Source: Isoperla grammatica (lineage: Eukaryota > Arthropoda > Insecta > Plecoptera > Perlodidae). Taken from it: 64,000 nucleotides of DNA. The notes below the pieces were generated by a model, which ran no database searches, had not been told where the DNA came from, and was given only the letters and a program-made list of their open reading frames with translations. The stretch spans positions 40,523,353-40,587,352 of the forward strand of contig OX246747.1 of NCBI GenBank assembly GCA_945910005.1, given 5' to 3'. The position numbers and the translations under genes were made by a program. Positions 36,038 through 47,757 of the stretch are shown here, one piece after another (the stretch's first letter is position 1; each line of letters begins with the position of its first letter).

Positions 36038-37016
36038 CACCGATTGGCTACTGCGGTTCGAGCAGAGTTATCTTACTAACGACCCCCGTGTTTTTGTGGC
36101 AAGGGGGCCAATCTAGACGAAACAAACCCAACTACCGAAACTAAGAAACGATGGGTTGAGGTAAAAACAAAACCATTTACGGGCGATTGTTAACGCGACT
36201 CTCGATTCTTGCCAACATCGATTCTAAACGACCTCGCGTGTCCTTATCATGATGAAGTTGGCTCCAGCTACGATATACGATCCATATAATCATAGCTTGG
36301 CTAATAAGTAAATAATAATAACCTAAAACTAATAAATTAATAAACTAATAACTAAATATTGGCTTCGGGTATCGCCGTGTTCATTGACATTAAAATTCTG
36401 ACGTGTGTGTGACGATTGCACTGTCCATCTTTAGAATATCCGTGGACGGAGTAAAATTCTTTCTATGACTGTAGAATTCTTTGTAATATCGAAAGCTGAG
36501 TACACTTTCATACTCTGAATAAGGAACGTAAAAACATCGAAGAGTAAAGAGTTAAATGATTCGTAATCTAAGAATTCTTAATATTATTGTCTAATAGGGG
36601 TCGTTAACTCCCCCCCCTCCCTCAATCTAACGAGTGACATCTTTTCAAGCGAGTTTATATAACGATCGTTACATTTATCGCCATTGCAATGAGCTGTACA
36701 ATATTTCTGATTCACTCTCCTACAAGGCTGTATTCGTGTACGGTATAGACATTTGATAATCAATGCCTACCTCGAACCTTCAGTACACATCTGAATCATT
36801 CGACAACCCAATGCGAGGAAGCTACTTGCTCGACAAGCAAAATGTCCGCCCGTATTAAGAAAGCCACGTGGATAGGTTTTCTAAATAAATTGAATCATTC
36901 TGTAGCCGGGCCGGGTCCGCATCTGACGCGGCAGAAAACTAAGTAACGTCATCGCACGGGCGACAACACAAGAAGTGACAGCTAGATGGGTCCTGAGATG
37001 CGGCCCCTGGGGGGGA
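36038..37016. other. unique DNA, no gene seen
   Basis: No gene or strong repeat was recognised. Confidence 0.35.
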
Positions 37017-37036
37017 GGGGGGGGGGGGGGGGGGGG
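37017..37036. repeat. poly(G) tract, about 20 bases
   Basis: Homopolymer preceded by a further G-rich run from 37009. Confidence 0.95.
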
Positions 37037-37217
37037 CGCCCACGGACGTTTATGTCGCGCCGACACATTTATATATATTCCTGCAGACACCTTCAGTTTC
37101 TTGAAATGTCCATAAAAAGAAGGTTTGTAACGAGACAATCTTTATATAAAAGGTCTTATACAATGTTCGAATGAAATCAATTTTTACACGCCTGCAATAT
37201 TACGTTTTACATTAAAT

Positions 37218-37246
37218 ATTCATATCTTTAAAAAAAAGATATGAAT
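37218..37246. repeat. perfect 12-bp hairpin with A-rich loop
   Basis: ATTCATATCTTT and its exact inverse are separated by five A residues. No gene is adjacent. Confidence 0.8.
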
Positions 37247-38039
37247 GCAAACAAGTGGCTGCAATATAGCCTTGAAAAATATTCTATACTGACATCACAA
37301 TTAATAGATATAAATAACTGTATTATTTGTCTGTTAAACGGAAATTAATTACAGTGACATTAGATTCGTTTGATTTATCTACACTTATTGCACTTCTTGC
37401 ACTCTCCCCCATGTTCTCTTCTGTACAGTGTTAGTAGTACAAAAGGTGTAGGTAAATCAAACGAAGCTAATTTAACATTTATACGGCGGGTCTCTGCATA
37501 AGTTGCATCACATTTGATCCCAGAACGCTCGAACATGTAAAGTGTGTAAACAACCTGCAAGTCTAACAGGTACCCCGACAAGATCTCCCCTAACGATGTC
37601 AGTATTCAGATTCCCCCTGACTAACCCCGTTGTGTCTGTGCCAGGGTTTTTACTCCCGTGAACGGCCTTAATGTCTCATTTTTGCCGGAGATAATCGAAC
37701 CCTGTTCTGTTGCTAATGAAGGTTTTAATGTCCCTAATGGCTCACTTAAGATAACAGAGACGGTTTCACCCCCTTCCCCTCGTCGCAACCCTCTAGGCCA
37801 CTAACTGGGAGATCGTGTGGGCGGAGGGTTGTCAAGGAATCTTTTTGACAAAGTCTTGACACTGTGTCAAAAAAATTTGGCCTATTTGTTCGATTCAGCG
37901 ATGTTGTCGACGTTATAAAATGACCTCTCGTAAAACAAAAGAATAATAATAATGATTCTTGATGTCTGGTCTAGTTTTAATTCGTAATGTCGCAAGGATG
38001 AGTTAAAAGTATCGTGGACAATTCTTTGCATCTTGTCCT
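37247..38039. other. unique DNA, no gene seen
   Basis: Nothing recognised. Confidence 0.35.
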
Positions 38040-38410
38040 AGGTCCTTGTATGCGAGTCTTGATGTATTGATCTTTATTTCTTAATCTAATGAAGAGCATC
38101 TTATTTAATTTCTCTTGTTCCTTGGTAATTTTTCTTGATCCTGACTTCTTGTTTCCTAATCCAAAGTAAAGGTCTTTCTTTCTTCATACTTCTCATCCTT
38201 ATTCAAAGGTTCTTGTTTCTAAGTTATTAATTATTAGTCCTTGGTTCTCCTTTGCTCCTGGTCTTTGCTTCTCTCTCCTTGTTTCTTGGACCTAAATTCT
38301 TGGTTGATGTTCCTTCATCTCTTGTTCCTTGTTTCTGGCTTTGATCCTGTTCCTCCTTCCTGAGTTCTTGTCTCTTGTCCTTGCGTCTTGGTCCTTGTTC
38401 CTCGTTCCTT
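38040..38410 (+). repeat. degenerate pyrimidine-rich minisatellite (cttgttcctt)
   Basis: Over about 370 bp the plus strand is dominated by variations of cttgttccttg, with dozens of ttg, tcct and cttgg steps. No exact period holds, so this looks like an old, decayed array of a 10-13-bp unit. It directly precedes a CpG-rich patch. Confidence 0.6.
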
Positions 38411-38610
38411 GTCCCGTGCTGGTGTCATGGCCGCCGCGCCGAGACGGAAAGGAGTTGGACGGACTAGTAAGATGGCCACTGAGCGTCGCAACAATCCGCC
38501 GCAACTGCCTTCCCGACCGGGCGCGACGGAGGGGGGCGACTGCTTTACCGACTACTTCAACCGGCACCTTCTTTACCGGCTCTCTTCAACGGTTGAAGGA
38601 ATTTACTTTC
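38411..38610 (+). promoter_or_regulatory. CpG-rich patch with possible first exon
   Basis: A sharp CpG rise includes gtgtcATGGCCGCCGCGCC. The frame from 38428 opens MAAAPRRKGVGRT and passes a donor-like GTAAGA near 38467. A second ATG in a similar context (aagATGGCC) follows. I do not recognise the product. It may be a promoter with a first exon or only a CpG-rich remnant. Confidence 0.25.
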
Positions 38611-38779
38611 TTTTCACAGGGCCAATTCATTATAATGTTGTTTGTCCATAATGGTTTCTGCAGTTGACTTATCTAAGTTTGTATTTTTTTTTTTTAGCTG
38701 TATTTTTTGTATCTAATTTTTATTTTAGCTGTAGAGCTACAATTAGATTCAAAACAAACAAAATTGATACGAAAAATGA

Positions 38780-38895
38780 TTGAAAAAATCGAAAAATAAA
38801 TAATTAATTTGGAACCGGCACCTCCACCAAAAGCGATATTTTCTTTTATTATGGCAGAAAACAACAGAACTACCGGTCGACATGTGTACAAAGGT
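38780..38895. repeat. interspersed repeat copy (cctccaccaaaa family)
   Basis: ggaaccggcacctccaccaa then an AT-rich tract to accggtcgacatgtgtac, parallel to 1272-1425. The minus-strand peptide FGGGAGSKLII matches the one there. Confidence 0.45.
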
Positions 38896-38919
38896 AGCCT
38901 ATCCCCTTAGTTACACTCC

Positions 38920-39160
38920 CCACCGCCAGGAGTGCTCGTGTGCTCGACACACACAGCGCTACGTGGCGATATCTCTAACTACATCGCTCCATGTTGACGC
39001 ACGTGGTTATCTCCGGTCTCGTACACGGCGAGACGAGACGAGATTAGCATGCAAGTGTCGTAAACCGCCGCCGCAGACACTAGGGCGCCACGGTAGCGTC
39101 ACGTGATATGACGTCACTACGCTGACGTGTCATAGACCGCGTAACAAAGCACTGAGTCTG
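38920..39160. promoter_or_regulatory. CpG-rich patch with CRE and E-box motifs
   Basis: Contains a perfect CRE at 39109-39116, a CACGTG E-box-type core just before it (gtcacgtgat) and a second CACGTG near 39000. CpG is high compared with the flanks. No adjoining exon was recognised. Confidence 0.3.
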
Positions 39161-39720
39161 CTTCTGGTGTTGCGCAACACAGATATTCATCTGATTTGAT
39201 TTAACTGTGATTTTAAATTGAGAACATATTTATCTCCTAATGCATTTCACGTTCTAAGGTTCAAATACATTAACTAAACTGTCATGCATATAACATAAAT
39301 GTCTAGATGAATCTTAACGCACATTAAACATTTTCGAGTTTGTTTTTGTTTATAAACAAATTCAAATTAGTATCTCTAGAAAGTCAATGCACTTTTAAAG
39401 CTTTAATTTAGAAATAAACGCTTTAGAAACAACATCGAAACCCTCACTACATTTTTTCTAGTTAGAAGTTACAGCCACGAAAAGTAACATTATCCCTCAA
39501 GCCTTCAATCTACAAATAAAGAAAAACATTTCTCGTTCTTTGATTCAAACGCAAAAAAAGTCGCCACACTTTTCATTCTAAAAACAAAAGTATACACAAC
39601 AAAAAACAACCACCAACCCGTATTGTTACTTTGCGAAAACAATCAATCAATACGATATCGATGAATCAACTCCCGTGACGACGATTATTGGAACAAAACA
39701 CGGTGATAATAACAGAGTTT
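39161..39720. other. AT-rich unique DNA
   Basis: Nothing recognised. Confidence 0.35.
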
Positions 39721-40198
39721 CCCAATCAACGGATAACGATGTTGTTATCACGCATAACAACGCGTGCACGCGCGTGTATTCGTGCGCGTGTGCTCGACCG
39801 TATCGGGTCGGGCGCTATAAAGATATCTCCCGGCATGCAATGCAACGCGACGTGATAAAACCAGACCACACACTTTCAGCTATACACTACACACTCGTCG
39901 TGCATATTTTATGGGCGTAATAGTTACACGTTGGCCCGGGTAAATTTATTACATTGCATCCCAATCAACGGATAACGATGTTGTTATCACGCATAACAAC
40001 GCGTGCACGCGCGTGTATTCGTGCGCGTGTGCTCGACCGTATCGGGTCGGGCGCTATAAAGATATCTCCCGGCATGCAATGCAACGCGACGTGATAAAAC
40101 CAGACCACACACTTTCAGCTATACACTACACACTCGTCGTGCATATTTTATGGGCGTAATAGTTACACGTTGGCCCGGGTAAATTTATTACATTGCAT
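39721..40198. repeat. perfect 239-bp tandem duplication with TATA-like box
   Basis: 39721-39959 and 39960-40198 read the same throughout by eye. Each copy holds an alternating purine-pyrimidine stretch (gcgtgcacgcgcgtgt), then gggcgCTATAAAGatatc (TATA-like at 39815 and 40054), then gcgacgtgataaaacc. The CpG-rich start and TATA box look like a core promoter present twice. A very recent duplication or an assembly artefact are both possible. Confidence 0.9.
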
Positions 40199-40871
40199 AC
40201 GAACGATTTAGTAAAATTGAAAATGTTGTATGTGTTGTTTATTGTATTAGATCCTACGAATAGATATGAAATCTATCTTCAATTTATCCACGAAAATAAT
40301 CATTTGCGAAAGAAATATATTATTCTTTATAATAATAAATGTATCTTGAATAATTTACTCCATTTGAATGTATGGATGTAATATATAAACAAGATAATTC
40401 AAATATTGAATATATGAATATAAACAAATCGCGTCTGTTTAAATTGAAATCTTCCTTCTCCATCTATAAGCCTACACTCACTCTAGTATGACCAATGAGT
40501 CAGACAAATAGTAAATAATAAATAAATATACCGGCAGACAAATAAGTACGGTGTTCACCCTATAACAGAGATTCATAAACGAAGAAAAAGTACCACAAGT
40601 ACTGGAGATTCTATTTTTTGTACGGGCCGAAATACAAATTCCGAGACACCCTATAGAATCGATTCACGGCGAATCGAACTCCCTCGCGGCCTCTGTCATA
40701 TCGACTGTTTTGTTTCGACTTCCACGGAGTTCCTCACGCTACTAGAGTAGGCCGGCAATACCTTGGTTCGCCGCACTAGACAGCGCTGGAACCTGTCCTA
40801 TAGGAGACCGTGTGACAGTAACGTGCCCACTCTCCAAGCATTGTCTGTTTGCCCCTCACCTGACGCATGTA
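40199..40871. other. AT-rich unique DNA
   Basis: Nothing recognised as a gene. Confidence 0.35.
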
Positions 40872-41176
40872 ATAGGACACTAGCAACACCGAAAGACAAC
40901 AATGGAACAAATGAATTGAACTGATGGACAAACCATCAGCTGTCAAAATAATAACATTGCAACCATTGAAATAAAAACAAGTGTAGCAATAGTAACTGCT
41001 CGCCATTTAAAACTTTTAATGATAGACAACGACTATGCAAGTATTGTAATGTGTATTTTTTTGTTTTTGTTTTGTTTTCAAAAATCAGACGAAATTGTTT
41101 TTTGACAGTTTCTTGTTTGTCCATCGATTCAATTCATTTGTTTCATTGTTGTCTTTTGGTGTTGCTAGTGCCCTAT
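40872..41176. mobile_element. MITE, ATAGGG-type termini, copy 2
   Basis: Starts ATAGGACACTAGCAACACC and ends with the inverse, GGTGTTGCTAGTGCCCTAT. The interior caatagtaactgctcgcc links it to 6781-7095 and to the 640-bp MITEs. It is about 305 bp and non-coding. Confidence 0.75.
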
Positions 41177-41180
41177 ACCG

Positions 41181-41219
41181 CCTAGCGGAGGCTCGTCGAA
41201 CTCACGAGCCTCCGCTAGG
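41181..41219. repeat. perfect 16-bp hairpin, 7-nt loop
   Basis: cctagcggaggctcgt, loop cgaactc, then the exact inverse. It begins 4 bp after the MITE end, suggesting part of the same insertion or its target. It is GC-rich and would be very stable. Confidence 0.85.
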
Positions 41220-41263
41220 TGGAGATCAAGTAGACCTTGGTAATAGGCAGACTGATCTAGAAC

Positions 41264-41393
41264 GCCGTGATTAATTTGTTATGTCAAGGTGCATTTTTCA
41301 CTGTTGTGCATTGTTGTCATTGAAGATCCGGAGGGCCGTAATTAATTCCATCTAAGGGTCCCGGATCAATTCTGAAAAAGGTCTATTGATGAT
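41264..41393 (+). repeat. interspersed repeat, gttgtgcatt family, copy 1 (right half)
   Basis: ttatgtcaaggtgcattttt, then gttgtgcattgttgtcattg, then a rgaggrccgt block, then ctaagggtc and gtctattga. The same order occurs at 47574-47757 and 53452-53632, where the left half is present as an inverted counterpart. Confidence 0.6.
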
Positions 41394-41994
41394 GTTTGCA
41401 AAGACCTTCGAGTTCGCGGTGTGTTAAAGAAAGATATTTGAGTGCTTTGCAAACGTCTCTACTCCATAAATTCACCTCAAGTCGTTTAAACCTCTTTGGT
41501 TTTATATTCAATACTTTCACAATTTAACTTCTTTGTCCTGATTAATCATCGTAATGTCGTTGGCTGCGTACGAAAACCTGAACGCCCTAAGTAATCCCCT
41601 CCCCCCTCACCCCCCTCGGCAAATCGTTCAGCGGTCTTGAATCGAATATTCGGCTTTTGTACGCGCGAGACTCAACTCGACTCTAGAAGGAACTGTTGCT
41701 TACTGAATAACACCGCGCGTTGCCAAAGCCGCGAGAAAGCGGTTTTCATGCCAAGACTCTAATGAAATGTCGAGCTTTGTCGCCGCGAGAAGTGAAAAGA
41801 ACCAATCTCCTATTGAGTGTGCTGGGTTAGTTATTCTCTCTTTCCGTTCGAGTTCTTTGCTCTAGAGGGGTGGCAACTTAAACATTTAGAAAGCTGTGAG
41901 ATTTCATCTTACCAACGTTGTAGGCTGTGGCAATCTTGGGTACATTGATTTTAAAGGATACATACTCTAAATATTTAGTGTTTTTCAAGCGAGA
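41394..41994. other. unique DNA, no gene seen
   Basis: Nothing recognised. Confidence 0.35.
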
Positions 41995-42190
41995 TAGGTG
42001 GTAGCTCAGTGGTAGTACGCGGTACTTCAATTCTGGGGTCGCCGGTTCGAATTAAGACACCACGCCATTCTGACTGAATGTGTTGCTGTGATTGAGCCAT
42101 ACAACCATCCCTTATAAGAAGAGGTACGTGAAAATAGCATTTTGATAGTGGATTCATAGCACTTTTATTTTCAAACCTTACCATTTTGTA
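41995..42190 (+). repeat. tRNA-derived SINE candidate
   Basis: GGTAGCTCAGTGGTAGTACGC is a good polymerase III A box and GGTTCGAAT a B box about 35 bases later, followed by about 130 bp of unrelated AT-rich body. The acceptor-like ends (gtggt and accac) pair over five bases but the T arm does not. This is the architecture of a tRNA-derived SINE. No clear A tail or target duplication was found. Confidence 0.5.
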
Positions 42191-43123
42191 GCACTTTGTA
42201 GCATCTATTTTTTCCCTACCTTAAACATCTTTTGTATGGGGTTACTTTGCAATTTTAATTACCAGTTATGCCACAGGGGAAACATTAACATGAATAGAAT
42301 TGAAACCAAGCCACACAATGTAAGAATACAATGTCAAACTAACATAAAATATGCACAGAAAAACATAATTTTAGTTAAAAATAACGTTTTCAAAAATTTC
42401 AATGTACTTGTATAGCATCTATTATACAAAACGCTATTTTCACTTACCTCTGCTTATAAGCTATCCAAACACCCTAATGAGCCTACTCAGTCATCTAAAC
42501 ACTGCCAGATGACTTATTGTAAAAACCAGCGTAGGACACCGTTTTCGATAACGCGTTGGTCTAGTAGACCAAACTCTCTGTGTTCCATGGCTCGGAAATA
42601 ATGATCTATATTGTTTTTCATCTTAAAATCACTCACTCATTATCTCGTTTAAACCTTAGCAAAACATAAGACGTAAAGCTAGAATAAAGTTAACGACATA
42701 AAAGTGCTATTTGTATTGCATGTGAATTATCACTAGTTATGAAAGTGATAAACACAAGTGCACAATAGATCATTAAAAAGCTTTAGAAGTATTTGTTTGT
42801 GTTTGTTTGGCTTCTGTAAACATTCTGTCTTGTTGACACTTGACAGAAGCCACATAAAATACGGAACTATCTATTACACGTTTGTAAAAGTCACCCCGAA
42901 GTAACCGTCTTGACCAATCAGCGGGCTCCACCTACAAACACTGATAGCTGATTGGCCGAGACATCCGTGACGTCAGCGTAGGATGAGAGACTTTTGGAAG
43001 AGACACCGTAAATAATACAATGCGACGTTAAGAACGCCTCCACGCGATAACTTTATCATCTGAATGTTTTATTTGCTCAACTGTCTTTCAATAGATAACG
43101 AAAACACATCTTCCGAAGACGTA

Positions 43124-43130
<7 letters not shown>
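42191..43130. other. unique DNA with a CCAAT inverted pair and a CRE
   Basis: accaatcagcgg and gctgattgg face each other at about 42913-42955, followed by a perfect CRE (42968-42975). No gene was recognised. Confidence 0.4.
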
Positions 43131-43156
<26 letters not shown>

Positions 43157-43157
43157 A
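43131..43157. repeat. (TA)n microsatellite
   Basis: About 27 bp of alternating TA. Confidence 0.9.
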
Positions 43158-43711
43158 ACTTTCAGAGTATTTATGACCAAACCAAGATGTGAAGAGGACG
43201 CAGGAAAACTTTAAGACAAAAAGATTTTCTTCTTTTTCTTCTCGGGCTGAGTGTTTCGAAAGTTTTCCGAACTCGACGTGATGGGCCTTCTCATCCCCTA
43301 CTCTCAACCCCCGCGCACCCCTCGACCCGAGTGCACTCGACCTGTTCAGCGCCCGGAGATGTTGTACATACTACGCACGCTGTCTGCACGTCGCTGTGGA
43401 TATCGCAGTGTACAGACAGACATGCGGGTTGATGCTACAGTACAGATAAGAATGTTGGAGACCGCCTGAAAAACATAAAAAACAAAAAAAAACGTCGAGT
43501 GAAAACTCTGTACCGACACGGCGAAACAACCCAGAAGAAAATAATCTGCTCCCATCTACGGGTCGTGAAAGCCTCCAACAACTTATATACATATTTGTTT
43601 CTGTCTTTAGAATTAGGTTTAATTTCAAAGATTTGGAATGTTAAGGGGTTGGGCCGGGGGCTGTTACCGATATATCAACAAGAGGATACAAAATAACACT
43701 CAAAATACACT
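43158..43711. other. unique DNA, no gene seen
   Basis: Overlapping frames on both strands have no recognisable similarity. Confidence 0.35.
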
Positions 43712-43876
43712 AGGGTCCAAATGCATAGTCCAGACTCAAGCCTTCCTCAACTCAGCCTCTCCTCAGCCTCGCCCAACCACCAATCACGGAACGGCATTGC
43801 CATGCGGACGGCTCTGTGATTGGTGGCTAGGTGAGGCTGAGGAGAGGCTGAGTTTAAGAGGGCTTAAGTGTGAACC
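43712..43876. mobile_element. foldback MITE, family AGGGTC, copy 2
   Basis: Begins agggtccaaatgcatagtc. The long arms carry ctcagcctctcctcagcctc and accaccaatcacgg, mirrored on the right. It is the same family as 8310-8465, with a more decayed right end. Confidence 0.75.
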
Positions 43877-44572
43877 ATACATTCTAGTAGGTCTAGATCG
43901 TTCTCTATGCGGTCCGCGCTCGTACGCGCCCTCCAATTGGCCAAACGTCGGCCATCTTACCAACCAAATCACACAGTTGTTCAAAGGAGTGAAATAACCA
44001 CGGGGCTTTCATAAATCTTCGCGTATACACTTTGGCGAAACTTGAGTTTCGAAAACTCAAAGACTTGGGTGGGTCTCTGTGTTATGAGCTCAAGTTGTCT
44101 ATGAAAAGTTTGCGCGCGCCAAGATTAAAGTAACTCGGCTGTTTATCTGCGTGGAGGGGGTGAGGGGAGGGGGGTGAGGTAGGGGTAGATCCATTATCTC
44201 TAACTAACTCGCTCAGTTTGTTCTTGTAACTTGTTCCGTCCCTCGTTGCCTAATTGAACAATGTTACGCCTCAATACGATAATCATATCCAAACGTCTTG
44301 TCTTGTCTTGTCTTAGAGGAAAGTAGCTACGGGCCATGGAAACTGAATTCAGAGTCAACTCGTGAAACGTTAAACGAGGGAAAACTTTGATCAAACCGAC
44401 GTCTTGAATATCAATGAGGGTATTTATATATTACACAGTTAATCGCGATTAGAACTTTGGAACTTTTGGAACTTTTCATGATTCGTTTGTCCATCTCACA
44501 AAAACACCCTATTTAGAATCACAATTTGGGAAATTACCAAAAAGTTCAGGAAGGCTATTTTTGAAAGTTGTT
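43877..44572. other. unique DNA, no gene seen
   Basis: G-rich patch at 44155-44185 and a short (cttgt)n run near 44300. Nothing coding was recognised. Confidence 0.35.
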
Positions 44573-44647
44573 ACGGTGACATAACTCACTTGAAGTGACA
44601 TCTACGTAGTTATCACTTAAATGAGTTATATCACTTTGACAACTTTC
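44573..44647. mobile_element. small foldback repeat, about 75 bp
   Basis: gaaagttgttacggtgacat is mirrored by the right arm ending gacaactttc, with arms of about 35 bp that are imperfect. Possibly a very short MITE. Confidence 0.5.
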
Positions 44648-45533
44648 GGTAATACCCCCTCCACAGATGTAAGTACAAACTATAAACTGTATGAGGCTGA
44701 GTATGTCCAGTTATTCACTTCACTTGTCATCACCATAGAAACTACCAATGAACTTAACTGGTAGTTAAATTTATCTGGCAGTTAAGTGATCCCCGAAATA
44801 CAACAATAATAAAACAAACTCTAAAACGATGAGTTTGTACAGTGCTCATCATAACTAGTGTAACAATTTTCTGCTCTTCACGTAGTAGTAATCGTAAAAT
44901 TGAATTACACTTCCAATTGAAAGCACCACTTCATCATATTTGTGAGTGTATCTATCATTTATTGTTGCTGCACAAATTGGAGAATCTGTTTTCAATCCTC
45001 TTCTCGCGGAGTTCATCTTAAATCCAACCACTGCCTCGCCTCTTCTCATCCATCACGGCTGTCTCTTGCTTGGACTACACAAGGGAAGGTCGTGATGGAG
45101 TGACGGAATATTGTGTGAAGTAAACGAACCCGATGACGACAACGCAAACATAAGTGACGTCACCCTTGCAGCTGTTGCTTGTTTGTTTGTTGTTTTATGA
45201 TATATTCGACAGCTGGGTCAGAAGTCGTGGCCTACCCCGTTGTTGCTAAGTTCTTTGTTTTCTTTATGGGAAATAACATGCATTAAGTTTTTGCCTGGCA
45301 ACAACGGGCGCCTCTAGAGGTAGGGGGCGACTATGAATACGGATATTAGTCCCCTCTCACGACAGGCAGAGCTACACTGGATCAAATATACCTTAGGCCC
45401 TAGGACGGGGATATGTCGCTTATTTAAGAAATGTCTTTGAAAACAGCTTTCTTTCGTTAAGTAGAAACAATCTTTTAAATGATTTTTATGAGGCTAATTG
45501 TAAATAAATACAAGTCTAGTAAGGCCCGGTATT
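44648..45533. other. unique DNA, no gene seen
   Basis: A CRE lies at 45155-45162. A block with gacaggcagagct, and ctggatc further on (about 45363-45385), resembles 32353-32375, suggesting one more decayed interspersed repeat. Confidence 0.35.
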
Positions 45534-45667
45534 ACAACGCCCGGCTAAATATTCAGACCACCGCTAACTTGTTTTCTCCATGGCAACCACCAATCAGAAG
45601 CGTGGTTTCAAAGGAGAAAACAAGTTAGCGGTGACTGAATATTTAGCCGGGCGTTGTAATACCGAGC
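45534..45667. mobile_element. foldback MITE, GCCCGGTATTAC termini
   Basis: Arms of about 58 bp, from gcccggtattacaacgcccg to gttttctcc, are mirrored almost perfectly on the right. The short centre carries accaatcagaag. It is about 134 bp and non-coding. Confidence 0.85.
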
Positions 45668-47239
45668 GTTACTCAGTTAACAGAACTGATTTTTAGTTCA
45701 GGATATTTATACAATTGATTAACTATGAAGGCTCTCAAATCACCGCTAGCATGTACACTAGGTCCTGCATTTACAAGAGGTCCTTTGAACATTAAATTAC
45801 CAAAACAATATTCCTGACAGCCTCACAACCAAAACTCACCACTAGCCCCTTCTTCAAACTCCTTAAACTCCCCTTAATCCGCGTTGCAAATAGTAATCGT
45901 GCAATTACCACGATTAAGTGGGACCCTAAGACGTTAATACAATGCCGACCACTTCTCTATAATCTAAAGCCTGCTAAGTGAGTTATTAATATAATAGCTG
46001 GTTAATTGCTCTTCGCACTTCCAAGCCAAACCTCGACACTTCATTACTTTATGGCTGCTGGTTGCTTCAACTTGAATCTATAACGTTTCAATTATATTTC
46101 AAAACTTTCGCGGGTGAAAAATTCGTTTTTCTGTTAACGTGTTAATCGTGTGGGTTAAATGATTATGATTGATTGATATTTAAGATGATATAAAGGAATT
46201 CAGGGTGTTTTTAATTATATATCGTTCCCTTAGGAAGGACTATCAATTAATAATCAAGTCGTGCCGTTGACCGCTTTTTCAACACTATAGTCTATAGCAC
46301 ATCGAAACAAGAATTGAATACAGTTTAGAATATTTGTCAAAATCTAATAAGCAAGGTTTTTATTTTATATTTAATTCATTTAGGTTATCAACAATGATAA
46401 TTACAATATTATAAAACATTTTGACACGATATTTAATTTTTAAGAACCTAAATGGAGCCCAATTCAAACTACAGAGGTGATGTAGCAATTTTATAAGATA
46501 TGGTTAAATACGACAATTTCGCCAGATTTTACTATTGGTGGTAGTCTTTCCTCGTAAGGCAAATCCAAACACATTATTTAAAATCCACACGACCACTCTT
46601 GGGTTATGATGATTGCATTGTGATAATGCTCGGCTTCACTTCCTCTCATCCTCGCTAAATCATTCGCTACAACCGAAACGGGAATCCATTGAAATCAAAA
46701 ATAAATAAACACAAAAGTGATCGAACAAAACGAGTTGTATACATAAATATCGTCGCGCGTGAACAGTTAAATCGTTCTATAGGGGATTGTAATGCTCGGT
46801 TCGAAGTAGTAATAATACACAATACTTGCAGAGTAGATAATCATTTTGAATAATACATTTCGAACGCTTGAAAAGTCCAGTCAATTCTGGCTATACAAGT
46901 GTGGTCAAGAGTGCGTTTAACATGCATTATTTAATCCCATTATCTCTAAATGTACGTAACAATAATGTCAAATGGATTTTCCTTGTTGTTACTAACTGAC
47001 CAATCACAACTCATATTGAACTGTTGCATTCAGTCTATACTACACTGTACATCTACTTGCTATTAAATTTCATTGTTATTGTACCTATAGTTTTCAGTTG
47101 AATTTAGTACGGGTTTGCAGTCATTTCTTGTGTTTACAGCTGTGCTTTTTTCAGCTACCCCTTTTCATTATAAACGGATACGAATAAGTTATAAATAGGT
47201 TATGATAAAGGTGATAGATAAAGATGAAGGGCAACTACA
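45668..47239. other. AT-rich unique DNA
   Basis: Nothing recognised as a gene or clear repeat. Confidence 0.35.
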
Positions 47240-47320
47240 AAAACATGCCTTACTCGGGATTCGAGACCCGTTTAAGGCAGTTCCCACCGCAGACAAGTAT
47301 TCTACTATCGAGGGAGGAGT
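47240..47320 (-). repeat. tRNA-like sequence on minus strand
   Basis: Read on the minus strand, a tagtagaatacttgtctgc block is followed by gggtctcgaatcccg, a B-box-like T arm with partial stem pairing. The full cloverleaf does not form. Probably tRNA-derived. Confidence 0.35.
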
Positions 47321-47573
47321 TTCCGGCTCAAATCTATCAACAAGTAGCCACGTCAGTGTCTATTGTGAGGGGAGAGAGGCACCATTAGTCTCCGTGTTGG
47401 ACGCTAGACGCATGCGCAGAACACAGGTCTCATTTGTCCTGATCAACACTGGACTGGATAACATTACTGGAGTGAAGCATCAGCCAGGGTACTCAAGCTA
47501 TATCCACAGAATGCGCGTAGCAGCCATATTGGGTACTAGAGCGTAATTTTTATCTATGCCTTTTTTAATCTTA

Positions 47574-47757
47574 ACTGAGTTAATCACGGTCCTCTAGATC
47601 GATAATGACAACAATGCACAACAATATAAACTAGTTTTCAAATGTTATGTCAAGGTTCATTTGTGATTGTTGTGCATTTTTGTATTTGAGGATTTAGAGG
47701 ACCGTGATGAACTCTCTCTATCTAAGGATCCTAGATCAATTTTGAAAATGCTCTATT
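47574..47757 (+). repeat. interspersed repeat, gttgtgcatt family, copy 2
   Basis: The left arm (gttaatcacggtcctctaga, then acaatgcacaacaat) is mirrored by the right arm (attgttgtgcatt, then ttagaggaccgtgatgaac), followed by a tail with tctaaggatc that is also present at 41264 and 53452. The foldback design suggests a MITE. Confidence 0.65.
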
